Below, in pieces: positions 21,554 to 32,479 of a DNA stretch of 64,000 nt (positions within the stretch are counted from its first letter, which is position 1; each line of letters begins with the position of its first letter). The notes under the pieces were generated by a model that made no database searches, was not told the origin of the DNA, and saw only the letters and a program-made list of their open reading frames with translations. Where the stretch lies: assembly GCA_030142905.1 (NCBI GenBank), contig JASJOG010000091.1:1230001-1294000 (forward strand), read 5' to 3'. The DNA is from Heliopora coerulea (taxonomy: Eukaryota; Cnidaria; Anthozoa; Scleralcyonacea; Helioporidae). Made by a program: the position numbers and the translations under genes.

Positions 21554-22242
21554 AATATCTCTTCCACACCACTTTCTTTGTTTTTGTCATTATTTTTCTC
21601 GTAGCTTCTTATTTGTCACCTTATTTTGATTGGTCTATTATTTAATTAACCACATGTAAATAGATATATTATTCTCGCCAACCTTGTAATTTAACATTCT
21701 GAAGATGTTGCATGTCGCAACGAAACGTTAGCATTCAACTTATTTTAAAATATTTGAACTTGTCTTGCCTTGTTTTGATCATGGTTCTTCACCTGAAAAT
21801 TTTGAGCTGGGCTCTCACTTTTATCTTGCGACTTTCCATGAACCTTATTGATAAACATTTCCCCACTTCTAACCAGGGGCGGACAGGCCTATCGGGCGCT
21901 TGGGCATTGCCCGAGGGCCCAATGAATCGAGGGGGCAAACAAACGCTTTGAACTTTTCAAAAGAGAGTGGAGTGATCCTATTTTCTTGCAACATTAATTC
22001 AGCTTTGTTTTTTGTTGGGGTTTTTTTTTTAAGGTAAATAGTAAACACAGAATAGACAGACATCGTTTTGAATCTCTAATCTTCTGGAAAAGATTTTTGA
22101 TTATGGAATTCTAGAGCTTGTGTGAATCGGAAGTGTAGTTGCATTGACATTACCGAGAATTTCGGCAAATACTAAGAAAATGGAAATTGTACGGAGTGGC
22201 CGACATTTGGATAAATTTACAGTAACAAAATGAGTAATCATT

Positions 22243-24713
22243 ATGGATGAACAAGTAAATAAGCCAAAATATAAATATAAAAGTAGGGCCCAAAAGAGAA
22301 AAGAAAAGAGGAAAGAGCTTGAAGACTTGAAATCTATTGGAAATATCCAAAACTATTTCGGTCGATTGGTTTCAGTAGCGGAACGGTCGACTGAAAATGT
22401 TGCTGGGAGTGCATTGTCTCAATCACGTTTTGTGGCTGAACATTCAACTGAAAATGTTGCTGAGAGCGCGTTGTCTCAGTCAGTTTTAGTGGCTGAACAT
22501 TCAACTGAAAATGTTGCAGCGAGTGCGTTGTCTCAGTTAGTTTTAGTGACTGAACATTCAACTGAAAATGTTGCTGCGAGTGTGTTGTCTCAGTCGGTTT
22601 TAGTGCCTGAACATTCAACTGAAAATGTTGCTGCGACTGCGTTGTCTCAGTCAGTTTTAGTGATTGAACATTCAACTGAAAACGTTGCTGGGAATGCGTT
22701 GTCTCAGTCAGTTTTAGTGGCTGAACATTCAACTGAAAATGTTGCAGCGAGTGCGTTGTCTCAGTCAGTTTTAGTGACTGAACATTCAACTGAAAATGTT
22801 GCTGCGAGTGCGCCAGTTCTTTTGGAAAAGTGCAATATTTATGAACCTCCATGCAAACAAAAAAAAACAGGATGAGACCAATTATAGCCCTGAGCCAAAG
22901 ACTGCGGAGCATGAAGAAAAAGGAGAGGACATGCCTGACAAATATCCAGAAGATCAACCTCTACCGATCAGTATGGACGCACTTTTTACAAAATCAAATG
23001 TTGTATCCGAGCAAGCGTTCTGGAATTTTCACCCAAATCAGCCAAAAGAGGGGATAACATTCAATAGTAAGTTAACATATTTTCGAAAAAATATAAGCGG
23101 ACGTTGTGTTCAAAGAAAATGGCTTTCTTACAATAATGACAAGCAAGCATTATATTGTTCATTCTGTGTGATGTATGCCCCTGAAAAATCGCGGAAAAAT
23201 CAACTAATTCAAGGTTGCTCAGACTGGAGACATATTACTGTTCGAATAGCTGAACATGAAAAGTCACAGTGCCATCAACAATCAAGCGAAGCTTATTTTG
23301 TGAACATTAAGGGCCAATCAGTCAAACACAAGTTGATGCACAAACAGTTGTCTATTAGGCAAAAACAAGTTCTTGAACGGCGTGCTGTGATGAGGTGTGT
23401 GATTGACATCATATCCTTCATTGGCTTCCAAGCTCTCTCCTACAGAAGCAAACACTCAGAGGCAATAGTTGAGGTATTTGATGATGATGACGACAAAATT
23501 TTGTACAACAGAGAAAACTTTTTAGAAGCTGTGAAACTACTGGCTGATTACGATCCAACTTTACGAGCTCATCTGAAAAGAGTCACTGAAAAAGCAAAGA
23601 AACGTGATCCAACTAAGAGGGGACGCGGAAGCCTAGTAACATTCCTAAGTAAACCGACTGTGATTAAGATCTTTAACATCATCGGAGAAATTATCAAAAA
23701 AGTTGTAGTTAAAGATGTAAAAGATGCAGGCATGTTTTTCGTACAGTTGGATTTAACGCAAGATGTTTCTTTCCACGATCAGTGCGCAGTTGTGGTGAGA
23801 TAGGTAAAGGATGACAAGGCAAGGGAAAAGCTGTTGCGAATGGTCAACGTGACAGATTCCAAAGCCCAAAGTCTTCATGAGCTACTTGTGGCATCCCTAT
23901 CAGAAGTAGGGCTAAAATTGGACACATGCGTCGGAGATTGCTTTGATGGGGCTGCCAACATGAACGGAGCATATAATGGTCTACAAGCTTTACTGAAGCA
24001 AGTTCGTCCAAGTCACATACACACCTGGTGCTATGCTCATGTTTTAAATTTAGTAATTGCTGATGCAAGTAGCGTATGTATTCAAGCTATAAGTTTGTTT
24101 GGAATTTTAAACCATTTGGCAAAATTTTTTAGAGTCCTATAAAAGGATGAAGGTGTGGGAGGACCAGCTAAAAGAGACAACTGGGCAAGGAAAACTTCGA
24201 AAGCTGAAATTAGTTGGTCAGACTAGGTGGTAAAGCAGGGCAAGGCATTAAGGAAACTGTTTGGAAGTTACACTGGTCATACCAAAGAATTATATTCCAG
24301 TTTGGTTGTAACATTGAAGCATGTTGGTGAATCAGCTGACTTGTCGTTATCTGTTCGTCATGAAGCAACAACTTTAGGAGACAACCTCCGCAAGTTTGAG
24401 ACAGTCCTGGTTGCCTTTGTGTACATTCGCATATTTGACATCACAACACCAGTTTCTGACTATCTCCAAACATCTGGATTAGACCTGCTACAAGCATGGA
24501 GGATGGTAACAGATGTGACATTGAGGTTAAAAAACATTTCCAGAGACTTTGAATGTGTGTATGAACGAGCAGCTGAATTCACTAAAATCGTCAATACAAA
24601 GCTGTCTTCAGACGATATACTGGTCTCATCGGAGCTGTCTTCAATTCGCTCGACGCGAAGAATTCCTGGTGATGGTGATCAAAAAAAGCAGTTTGAAGTT
24701 GTCTACCAAAATA
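22243..24713 (+). pseudogene. hAT-1 transposase, N-terminal and catalytic part
   Basis: Starts MDEQVNKPKYKYKSRAQKRK. A 57-bp tandem repeat region follows, then a frameshift at the A-run near 22858. Next is a TTF-type zinc finger (RKWLSYNNDKQALYCSFCVM ... GCSDWRHITVRIAEHEKS) and RNase-H-like catalytic patches: FVQLDLTQDVSFHDQ, and after TAG at 23801 and another frame change, CFDGAANMNGAYNGLQ and HTWCYAHVLNLVI. Stops at 24140 and about 24225 precede the last frame, which ends in VVYQN at the YR junction. The C-terminus is at 2909-3567. ZMYM/TTF-hAT type. Confidence 0.8.
22387..22810 (+). repeat. 57-bp in-frame tandem repeats in hAT-1
   Basis: Seven 19-residue units of the form STENVA-x-SALSQSVLV-x-EH, each beginning at 57-bp intervals from 22387, then a partial eighth. 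The units differ at a few codons, mostly at the residue after VA and the one before EH. The antisense strand is also open through it, a by-product of the repeat. The repeat lies between the basic N-terminus and the zinc finger and is a linker expansion of unknown function. Confidence 0.9.
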
Positions 24714-24722
24714 TAAGTGAGA

Positions 24723-24881
24723 GTTAATCACCGAGAACGGAGGCTCTTAGCCAGATACATCCCGAAGGGACGTGACCCGAGGAATGCATCCCGAGGGGCC
24801 GTAGGCCCCAAGGGATGCTTTCCGAGGGCTACGCTCCCGAGGGATGGATCTGGCTAAGAGCCGACGTTCGAGGTGATTAAC
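24723..24881. repeat. GC-rich palindromic cassette, right copy
   Basis: Mirror of 4515-4673. Ends are GTTAATCACCGAGAACGG and CGACGTTCGAGGTGATTAAC around repeated CCCGAGG/CCCGAAGGG hairpin units. Confidence 0.65.
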
Positions 24882-24959
24882 TGACTTATTACATGATTGA
24901 CAAGGTTTTCTCAAAATAACAATGGCAGACAATGCTTTCTGTTGTAAAGATTCTTTTGA

Positions 24960-25430
24960 CGTTTCTTAACCCACAAGTTAAGGTTCACGTCAAAACCAGT
25001 CGGCCATAATACGTTGGGTGATACGGTCAAGAATCTGTGCTGGGAAGCTGGAATTCAAGGGTATTACACGAATCACAGCATGAGGGGAACAACTGCTACT
25101 CGTGGCCTTGAAAAAGGAATTCCTGACAAGTTTATGATGGAAAGAAGTGGGCACAGAAATGTCAGATCCTTACAGCAATATCAGAGACCAACCGTTCAAA
25201 AGAAGGTTGAGATGTCGAAAGCGTTTGATTTACCGTTAGGTGATAAGGTCAATTCGTACTGCGGAGAAGCGTCAGTAAGAAAAAAAGTCAGTAAGAGAGA
25301 AACAGACAGTGGTGAGATAGGAGGCAAAATAAAAAAAAAAATTGAGAATTGTGGATTTAAAAGTGGTGAAAAGAAGGACGTTCAATTTAGTAATTGTACG
25401 TTTTATGTCGGGAATGACTTTAAGGCTTAG
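24960..25430 (+). pseudogene. Tyrosine recombinase C-terminal catalytic domain, right copy
   Basis: The frame is open from 24960 to TAG at 25428-25430. It contains PVGHNTL, then TNHSMRGTTATR (H-x-x-R), ERSGHRNV (second His) and QQYQRP (nucleophile Tyr), followed by a lysine-rich tail. Box I arginine and N-terminal domain are absent and no ATG precedes the catalytic motif, so it is a truncated enzyme unless spliced to upstream sequence after insertion. Translation is identical to the left copy. Confidence 0.7.
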
Positions 25431-25828
25431 ATTCATTTTGATGTTTTATGGTTCTATGTAATAATGTTTGGTTTTTGATTGTCTGAGTAAAATGTTGTGA
25501 ACTATGATATTACGAATAGTATAGCTTGGTGTAATTTTCGTACTTGTCAATAGAGACAAGATCTGGCGTAGAATTCCTCATTACACATTTTAGGGTTGTA
25601 TGTAGATACATCCCTCCTGGCAAGGTTTTATCTAGATACAACCCTGGTAGGAGGGATGTATCTATATACAACCCTTGAATACTAATTCAATTCAATTCAT
25701 CAACCCCGCTTTTCCCTGCTGAATATCAAATCCCTCCCCTGGCTTGAAGAAAGTTGGGCCTTTAACAAGTATTTATGTTAAATAAAGCTCTGCGAATAAC
25801 AAAGAAAACCGCGTCGATCATGTAATAA

Positions 25829-27175
25829 GTTCTCTTTTGCCCACTTTTTGAATCGTCCTAGTCTTTTCAAAATCGTTTATTGATTCATTATCATCTGCTG
25901 TTTAATCGATAATTTCTTTAGCTTCATTGTTTTCTGGTTGTTCATCCTTCTCTGTTAATCTTATGTAATCAGCTTTTAAATATGCGGTTTCACTTATATT
26001 TTTATAGAGTTGTTCTCTCCTAGGGTCGGCCTCTTTCAATGCTTCTAATCTGAAATGTTTGCCTTGTGTTCCTGGTGAATCTATCTTATTGTCTACAGTA
26101 CCGGTTGGGTTTAAAAAATTGATGCCTCTCTTAATTCTTTGTCAGTTATGGTTAATGCTTCTATTGAGGTGGCTTTGTCTTCTAGTCTAGTATGTATTTT
26201 TTCCACTGAATCTGAAACTATTTCATCTATTACTTCTTTTGGCATGTCTGGTAAAATTATATCGTCACTACCATCATTGTTGAATACACTTTGAAGAATA
26301 TTTCTTAATTCTCTTCTTAGAGATTCTATTTTTTGTCCAGGCTCTGGTTTTTTATGGTATTTATTTTTTTCTATGACCATCTCCCTGATTTGTTCTTGTG
26401 TTTGGGTTACATATAGAGGCCTCTCTTTGCTTTCTGATATTATGTTTTCAACTTTTTTTTTCGGTATTTTGGTCTCTTTTGATGTTTCTTCAACTATTTT
26501 TCTGTTTTCTTCGAATAGTTTATTTAATAAGCTATTGAACTCATCAGCTTCTGGTGTATTTTGATTGAGTCTTTTTGATGGAATATTTTTTGATGTATTC
26601 ACTTCTATTAGATCGATACCTTTGTAAGACAGTATTGTTGTGAAATTATTGAATGACCCACCTCTACTGTAGGAAATATTCTTTAAAAACAGATGTCTTG
26701 TATCATTGTTAAGAAGAGGTCTAGTTCCCCTACCATTATCAAATGCAAGAAATGATCTGGTTAGCTTTATGAAATCTTGTTGAATCCACTTCATTTTTTT
26801 GTTTTCCCTGAAGTTTCCATCTCGTTTGAAAATGTTACCTATGAAGTTATTGATACTGTTCTTTGTTCCCTTATTTGACATTACTGTTTTGTGTTTCATT
26901 TCATAATCTATGTCTTCGTCTATCCAACTGGTACTCTTAAAGGGGCTTTCTGTTTTAATACAGAGTTCAAGCTTGTCTATGTATTTTCTCCTTTTGATAA
27001 TTTCAGTGAATTCATGGTAGTTAGAGGTGTTACCATTTGCAATTTCACCAAGAATCATAGACTCACGTTTTAATAGTGATTGATCTTTATCATTAAGTTA
27101 TTCCAAACCTATATTACCGTATTCATCGTATACGGGGTATTCTTGCGTTTCAAAATTATCAAATCCTTCAGCCAT
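25829..27175 (-). pseudogene. Viral structural protein, N-terminal part
   Basis: ATG at 27175 (minus), reading MAEGFDNFETQEYPVYDEYG. A TAA near residue 26 precedes a 315-codon open stretch (27058-26111), then frame changes at about 26115 and near the YR junction. Much of it is charged and helical, e.g. KYHKKPEPGQKIESLRRELR, with acidic loops. The C-terminal hydrophobic part lies at 4683-4976. Reading it across the inversion gives a protein of roughly 550 residues whose domain order (soluble helical body, then membrane-active tail) would suit a minor capsid or internal virion protein. Family unrecognised. hAT-2 lies 11 bp upstream of the ATG, between it and the integrase gene. Confidence 0.5.
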
Positions 27176-27185
27176 TTGTATATAT

Positions 27186-30100
27186 CAAGCCCGGAGCTGG
27201 TTCTCAATTTCGGGGGGGGGGCATTGCCGTACACATAGCCGCGACGCAGACCAAAAATTGAGCTGGGAGTCTGTAGTCGTCTCTGGAGGGTTTGTTCCCA
27301 AGGGGATCCTGGTCGCATTCTGGGAAAATTTTATAAATACGTTCTTCGGTTATTTTAGATCTTCAGACTTCAGAGTTATTAAACGTCTAAAATAAAAATC
27401 GGGACTGTGTAATAAACGAAAACAAAGCAAAATTTCGGCACAAAAGCCACAACATAGGAAGAGTGGAACTGTGGAAGACCATATAAAGCGTCTCATTTCA
27501 CAAGTAAGTTTAGGTTGGTAAGATGATTTTGGTGTGAGAGGACGGAAAATTAAAGACTGAACCCCATATTAGCCAGACAAGATGTAATAACTCAAGGAGT
27601 TGCTTACAAAACAACCGTGCAAGATGACATCCGTTTATAAGTAATATTAACTTTTAATTTTTGTACAATACAAGTACAATAGCAACTGTTGAAATAGTAA
27701 ACATGGATGCCTGAGCAGCTTTTATTGTCAGCTTAAAAGCTATAAATAAACAAAACTACGACAAAAGTAACACAAAACTAATGAAGTCACCATTACTAAG
27801 TGCTGCAAAATCCGCCATGTAACGTCACATTTGTAGTGACAATGCTCTTGGTTTTGATTTCCATGCTTTATAAAAATCGTCAAAAGTAATGTCATTCACC
27901 AGTACTTCACTTTCGAAGGCTAGATAAGCAAGATTTGCCTACCTCTCTGTTTTCATTGATCTCCGTTGAGAGGCATCAACTCTTGTCAAAGACGAAAAAA
28001 CGCATTCAACTCTCGTTGATGTGAAACCAGAGGTTATAGCCAACTTATACAAGGAAGATAGTATTGGGGCTCCTTTCTGGTGGTTTTTCGTGACAATGTT
28101 GGCAACCTCGTTCAAATCAATTTTAGGATTTTTGTCGTTTCCATTCTTGGGCCATTCTTTGTCTTTAAAAACACGAGAGAATATTCTCCACTCAGCTTCT
28201 AAATCTTTGGCTGACAGTTTTTCTTTTAGATAGAAATCTCTCAGCACTGGAATCGTCTCTGCATAATCAAATAAATGCTTGAGTGTCATAATCAAGATAA
28301 ACATCTGACGACGGTGATGAGGCGGACATAGCTTCCCAGAGTGCGATGTTTCCCATGGAAAATCTCCGGATGAATTCTGCATATAGCAAATCCAAGCATT
28401 CGATAAAAATTTAAATGTTGGGGAGTCTATTGTTTTCACTTGGGACCCTTTCAGTGACTAAAAAATCATCAAAATGAGAGGGAATTGCGGTGTTTCTTCT
28501 GGGTCGGCGTTGCACGCCGTTGGTTGTTGTGACTCTCACACTTTCCAACAAATCATCGATCATCTTCCTAACCTTATCGTTCGTGATATTTTTGCATTTC
28601 AATTTGATATTTTCTTTGACACCGTTGACTACGTCTAATGCTGAGATGAAATTTTCGTCAGAGGATTGTAATTCTTTGACAATAATATCAATGGGTCTCA
28701 ACACATTCATTAGTATACAATTAATGAAGACAAATGAATGGTCTTCGCGATCGTCCATTTGGTTAAGGAGTCCAATTGTCAATGGTTTGTCTTCTCAGGA
28801 TAACTTCTTGTTTTTTGACGCCACTAAAAGAGCTTGAATCAAATCACCGTAATTTTTGTTTACATGACTTGCACTTTCAAAGTGACCAGACCATCGCGTT
28901 TCAATCAGGCGTTTCAGTGCAGTGCCGTCATATGATTCTAACTGTACAGCGCCGTTGCAGTGCTAAAATATTCCTTTACTTCGTCAAGATTTTGCATGAC
29001 GAAAGTCACAACGAGATGAATTTTGTGGAGGAAGCAGTGCACATATAAGATGTACCGTTCGCAGAAATCACTAATCAGCTTTTGCAACCCGTTATAGTCC
29101 CCTAACATTACGTTAGCTCCATCGAAAGACTGCGATACAAGACCACCAACTGAAATCTTAAATTCGGCCAAGGTTTCTTTGATAAAGTTGAAAATACCTT
29201 TTGCAGAGCGGTCATCAATTCCCTTTACGTTTAGGCAGTGCTCTTTAACTTCCCCATCTGAAGATAAATAGCGGCAAACTATACCTTGAATTTCCTTCCT
29301 GTTTTTATCAGTAGTCCCATCTGCCATAATGGTAAACAGTTCTGCTTTGCGTACATCATCAGCAATTTTATTCTTTACTGAGGAAGCTAAGGTTTCGATT
29401 GCTTCATTCTGTATATCATGAGAAGTTTACTTAGCGTTTTTTGGAAGATTCTTGTGAATTTTTTCTATTTTTGTTCCAAAGGGAACAAAAGTTGAGAAAT
29501 AGTTCTTAAAAATAAACCATCTCCTGTATCAATATCCGATTCATCTGAATCACGAAACGGGAGGGCATTTGCACATAAGAATCTTGAGACACTGAAAACA
29601 GCAAACAACCGCTGCTTATGGTCAGTATTGATTGGCACAAGAGATGCTATGACAGTGCACATGCGTGAATTTCGCATTTTTGCTTCTTCGTAAGTCTCCT
29701 TCGCCTTCGTGTGATCGTTCGAAGATTGATGTTGGTCGAATGCTTTTCCCTTCTCCTTGGCGTGTTTCCAGTCACGATAACCATTTTTAGTGAATGTAGT
29801 TTCCTTTGGATTTGGTAAAAACATTCGACACGGAAAACAGAAACAAGCATCCAACTCCTTGTTATATTCCAACCACTTATATTCATTATACCAATTAGTA
29901 TTGAAGCGTCGTAATTTACTTTCAAATCGTGTTCCTGGGAATACCTTCAAATTTGGTTGACATGGATCCTCCTTATTATCAAAAAAAGAAGGTCTTCTAG
30001 ATTGGTCGTTTCTCCGCGGTTCTTCTGCCTGACTTTGCACACGATTCTCATGATTTGTCAGATGTGAATCCAAGTCTGTTAGACACGGCTTGCTTTCATC

Positions 30101-30683
30101 AGCTGTCATAACAATCGGCATTTCGCTTCTTGGCTCTTTATGCACGTCGATTGTTTGAGAATGGAAAAGTTCATTAAGTTCCTCACGTGAATTCAGGTCT
30201 ACACTCGTATTATTTTCATCAAATTCATCAAAAACCGAAATCGACATTCTAGATATGTTCTCTTGACTTTCCACGGAAGAATGCTCTTGCCCATGCGAAA
30301 CACTTTCATATTCACTGCAGGGTTTTTTTCGATTTTTCGCAAAATAATTGAACATCGTGTTCTTCTTCGGCATTGTTATATCGTCTTTAATATAAAAAAA
30401 AACTGTTTTTGTTTTCAGACCTGATACAGTGCTTCCACAGAAAATGCTAGATTTCCTTTTGAATTCCACGATTCTCCTCGATTTTCCTTCAATTTTACTG
30501 CAAATTTCCTAATTCTGGAATAATCTGATTCTTACTAAAAAGTGCCGAGGCAATATAACTTCAGTGCGAAATTAAATGAATAAAATTTAAATATTATTTT
30601 TTGTTTGTAGGGAGGGCACGACTTTCATTATATTGTGGTTGAGGGGACACTGCCCCCCAAGCCCCTCCTCAACTCCGGGCCTG
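27186..30683 (-). mobile_element. hAT-2 transposon inserted in the virus
   Basis: Termini are CAAGCCCGGAGCTGG at 27186 and, inverted, CAGGCCCGGAGTTGAGGAGG at 30683, with G-rich stretches inside each. The flanking octamer GTATATAT is perfectly duplicated at 27178-27185 and 30684-30691. 3498 bp with one transposase gene on the minus strand. Removing it and one octamer joins viral sequence between the integrase stop and the structural gene. Confidence 0.95.
27829..30373 (-). pseudogene. hAT-2 transposase (TTF zinc finger type)
   Basis: Likely start is the ATG at 30373 (MPKKNTMFNYFAKNRKKPCS). A low-complexity acidic N-terminus is followed by the TTF zinc finger (YKWLEYNKELDACFCFPCRM ... GYRDWKHAKEKGKAFDQHQS). 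After frameshifts come FTIMADGTTDKNRKEIQGIV and SQSFDGANVMLGDYNGLQKL (two catalytic acidic patches) and the C-terminal dimerisation block (GFTSTRVECVFSSLTRVDAS). The final exon-like stretch runs in another frame to about 27829. At least four frame changes. Resembles ZMYM1/P52rIPK-like hAT proteins. Confidence 0.85.
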
Positions 30684-30690
30684 GTATATA

Positions 30691-31795
30691 TTACTCTATA
30701 TTTTGTATATCACTCTCAGGAACCCAACTATTATGTTTACTATCATAAACTAACCATTTAACAAGAACCATTTTTTTACCTTTTACTTTTTTTCTTTTTA
30801 GTATTTTTTCAACATTAAAGACATCGTCCTTTTTATCAACACTTGACAACTCCTCTTCATAAAACTTACCAAGAATTGGTTCACCTTCTAGATCTTCTAT
30901 TTCATAAACAGTTGGGTCGCCACGTATAACCCTTGACCACTTTGAACAATTCTACAGTGAAATTGGCTTCATAACCTTTAGTAAAGGTGCTTTTATATTT
31001 TGATATTCGGACCGTGTCTCCTACCTTAAATTTAGGTATCGGTGGCTCAGCACAGTGATGACCATATAGAGAGGTTCAAACTTTGTCTTCATTCTTTTTG
31101 TTAACATCCTTTGGTCTCATTAATATGATGCTGTGCTTAGTACTGTTGTAATTATACACCAATTGGTCCAATATGTCAATCCATTTATAAGTTCCTTTAC
31201 TATAGAAGTATTTCCACACAGCAGTTTTAAGTGTTCTGTTAAATCTTTCTACAACGGCGGCCTTTTTATCAGAGTTTGTGGAGAAATACTTAATATCATG
31301 TTTTTCTAACAACGATTTTACACCAACATTGTAAAACTCCTTTCCATCATCAAATTGAGCTAATTCAGGGTAATCACCAAATCTGTCTTTAAATTGCCTC
31401 AATAGTTCTGTGACTGCTTTTGTCATATTATCGGTATCTTTTCTGTAAACAGGAATAGCAAATGTATACCTACTAAGAATTTCAATAAATGTTAATATCC
31501 AGTAATAACTTTTATTTTTGTTTTTATATGAACCCATGTCAACGAGATCCATCTGTATCTGCTCACCAAGATAGTTAACTTTAGTTTGTCTAAATTTGTG
31601 TCTTCTAAAAATTGGTTTATATCTGGTGTATATGTCTTGTGAACTTAATCAGTCTTTCACCTGCTCTCTGCTGACATTTAAACCATCTTCTAATGCTTTT
31701 TGATATAATCTTTCTGCAGATTGGTAGCCAGTTTTAGGATTATAATAAAGATCTCTCAATCCTTGTTCTGTCTCTATATCTTTACCCATATACAT
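30691..31795 (-). pseudogene. Polinton-type rve integrase with chromodomain
   Basis: ATG at 31795 (MYMGKDIETEQGLRDLYYNP). An N-terminal helical domain, a TGA near residue 50 (probably once Trp), then the rve core: D in EQIQMDLVDMGS, D in LAQFDDGKEFYN, E in KKAAVVERFNRTLK, giving the DDE triad. After frameshifts near 31075, an SH3-like stretch (FKVGDTVRISKYKSTFTKGY) and a chromodomain (VLVKWLVYDSKHNSWVPESD) end at TAA 30691-30693. The integrase inserts viral DNA into host chromosomes; the chromodomain may tether it to chromatin. hAT-2 landed on its stop codon. It overlaps the next minus-strand gene's end by a few bases. Confidence 0.85.
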
Positions 31796-31799
31796 TGCA

Positions 31800-32451
31800 C
31801 TACATTATATATAAGTCTAATAATACTTTACCGATACTTATTGTGTTTCCATCTTGGTCCTTGACATTGAAATTGATCTTATTAATAACACCCTTATCAA
31901 TTGGTACTCTGGATTCAATGTCGAAAAAAATGCTGGACACTACCTTTCAATGACTGTGTAGTTGTTATCGGTTATACCGCTATAACGTCACTTCTTTTGC
32001 CGTTTGTATTTACATTATCAATCATTTTGACCAAACTACAAGTGACATGTGTTGCAATCCATTGTTTATATTGACTGAGTTACCGCTTTTTGTCTTTGTA
32101 TTAGCGTTTATTGCTTGGTCTTTGTTAAATCCTAATATGGGTCCTATAGTTTTCATATTTATTGCATTGTCACTAGTAATAGAGCACGTTCCATCATATT
32201 CAAATGACACAAACGCTACCATAACTCTCAATCTCCTTCTTGGCCATATTAAATGTCCAATGACTTTTCTGTATCGTCTTCTTGTTGCCGTTATATGTTA
32301 ATTCAGTGTTCTCATCAGTGATATTATTTTAATCCCAGAATAAAGTAGCCTTTTTGACTAACAGATACGGATTATCATTATTTACTAAAAATGACTCATG
32401 CAGGTACAATTCCTTTGAGGAACCATTAATCAAAACACTTAGTCTCTTCAT
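31800..32451 (-). pseudogene. Viral structural protein, penton candidate
   Basis: ATG at 32451 (MKRLSVLINGSSKELYLHES). Readable patches follow in shifting frames: KATLFWD, a block around 32022-32231 ending MSLVVWSK, and near the end PIDKGVINKINFNVKDQDGN with a stop at 31800. The beta-rich patches and about 210-codon size are compatible with a single jelly-roll penton or spike-base protein, but this is a guess from size and position. At least four lesions. It is divergently transcribed from the gene at 32479, sharing a 27-bp intergenic region. Confidence 0.4.
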
Positions 32452-32454
32452 ATG

Positions 32455-32479
32455 TATATAATATATGATATATTATATA
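32455..32479. promoter_or_regulatory. Divergent viral promoter palindrome
   Basis: Between the minus-strand ATG (32451) and the plus-strand ATG (32479) the only sequence is a perfect palindrome of A and T around a central G (32467). It is built of TATAATATAT units facing both ways. It would offer a TATA-like element to each gene. Similar TATATA-rich sequence lies just upstream of most other viral starts. Confidence 0.5.

Larger units (their letters stand above)
21874..24713 (+). mobile_element. hAT-1, main body
   Basis: Begins with the terminal repeat CAGGGGCGGACAGGC, then about 370 bp of leader, then transposase sequence up to the YR junction at 24713. The 3' terminus is displaced to 2616-3567 on the minus strand by the inversion. 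It lies just 3' of the PLE ending near 21.8 kb. The composite element, leaving out the YR insert, would be about 3.8 kb, normal for hAT elements of the TTF-zinc-finger type. Confidence 0.8.
24714..25828 (+). mobile_element. YR (Crypton-like) element, right inverted copy
   Basis: Same 1115 bp as 3568-4682, opposite orientation. It begins TAAGTGAGAGTTAATCACCG and ends CGATCATGTAATAA. Left flank is the hAT-1 coding sequence, right flank is viral coding sequence. Neither flank is duplicated at the other end of the copy. Confidence 0.8.

Noticed and set aside
22334..22957. 207-residue antisense open frame over the hAT-1 tandem repeat
   Set aside because: It is repetitive only because the sense strand is, and it crosses the transposase start with no recognisable domain.
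3568..25828. One giant 22-kb transposon with 1.1-kb terminal inverted repeats
   Set aside because: The flanks inside and outside the repeats pair up crosswise as broken halves of two genes (hAT-1 and a viral gene), which a single inserted element would not produce. An inversion between two separately inserted copies fits better.
24711..25830. Terminal inverted repeats on the YR element
   Set aside because: The ends TAAGTGAGAG and, inverted, TTATTACATG share only a few bases. The longer inverted repeat lies within the GC-rich cassette, not at both element ends.
32047..32301. 84-residue plus-strand membrane protein
   Set aside because: It is antisense to the penton-candidate gene, whose minus-strand patches, start and end agree with its neighbours. 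The hydrophobicity is a by-product.
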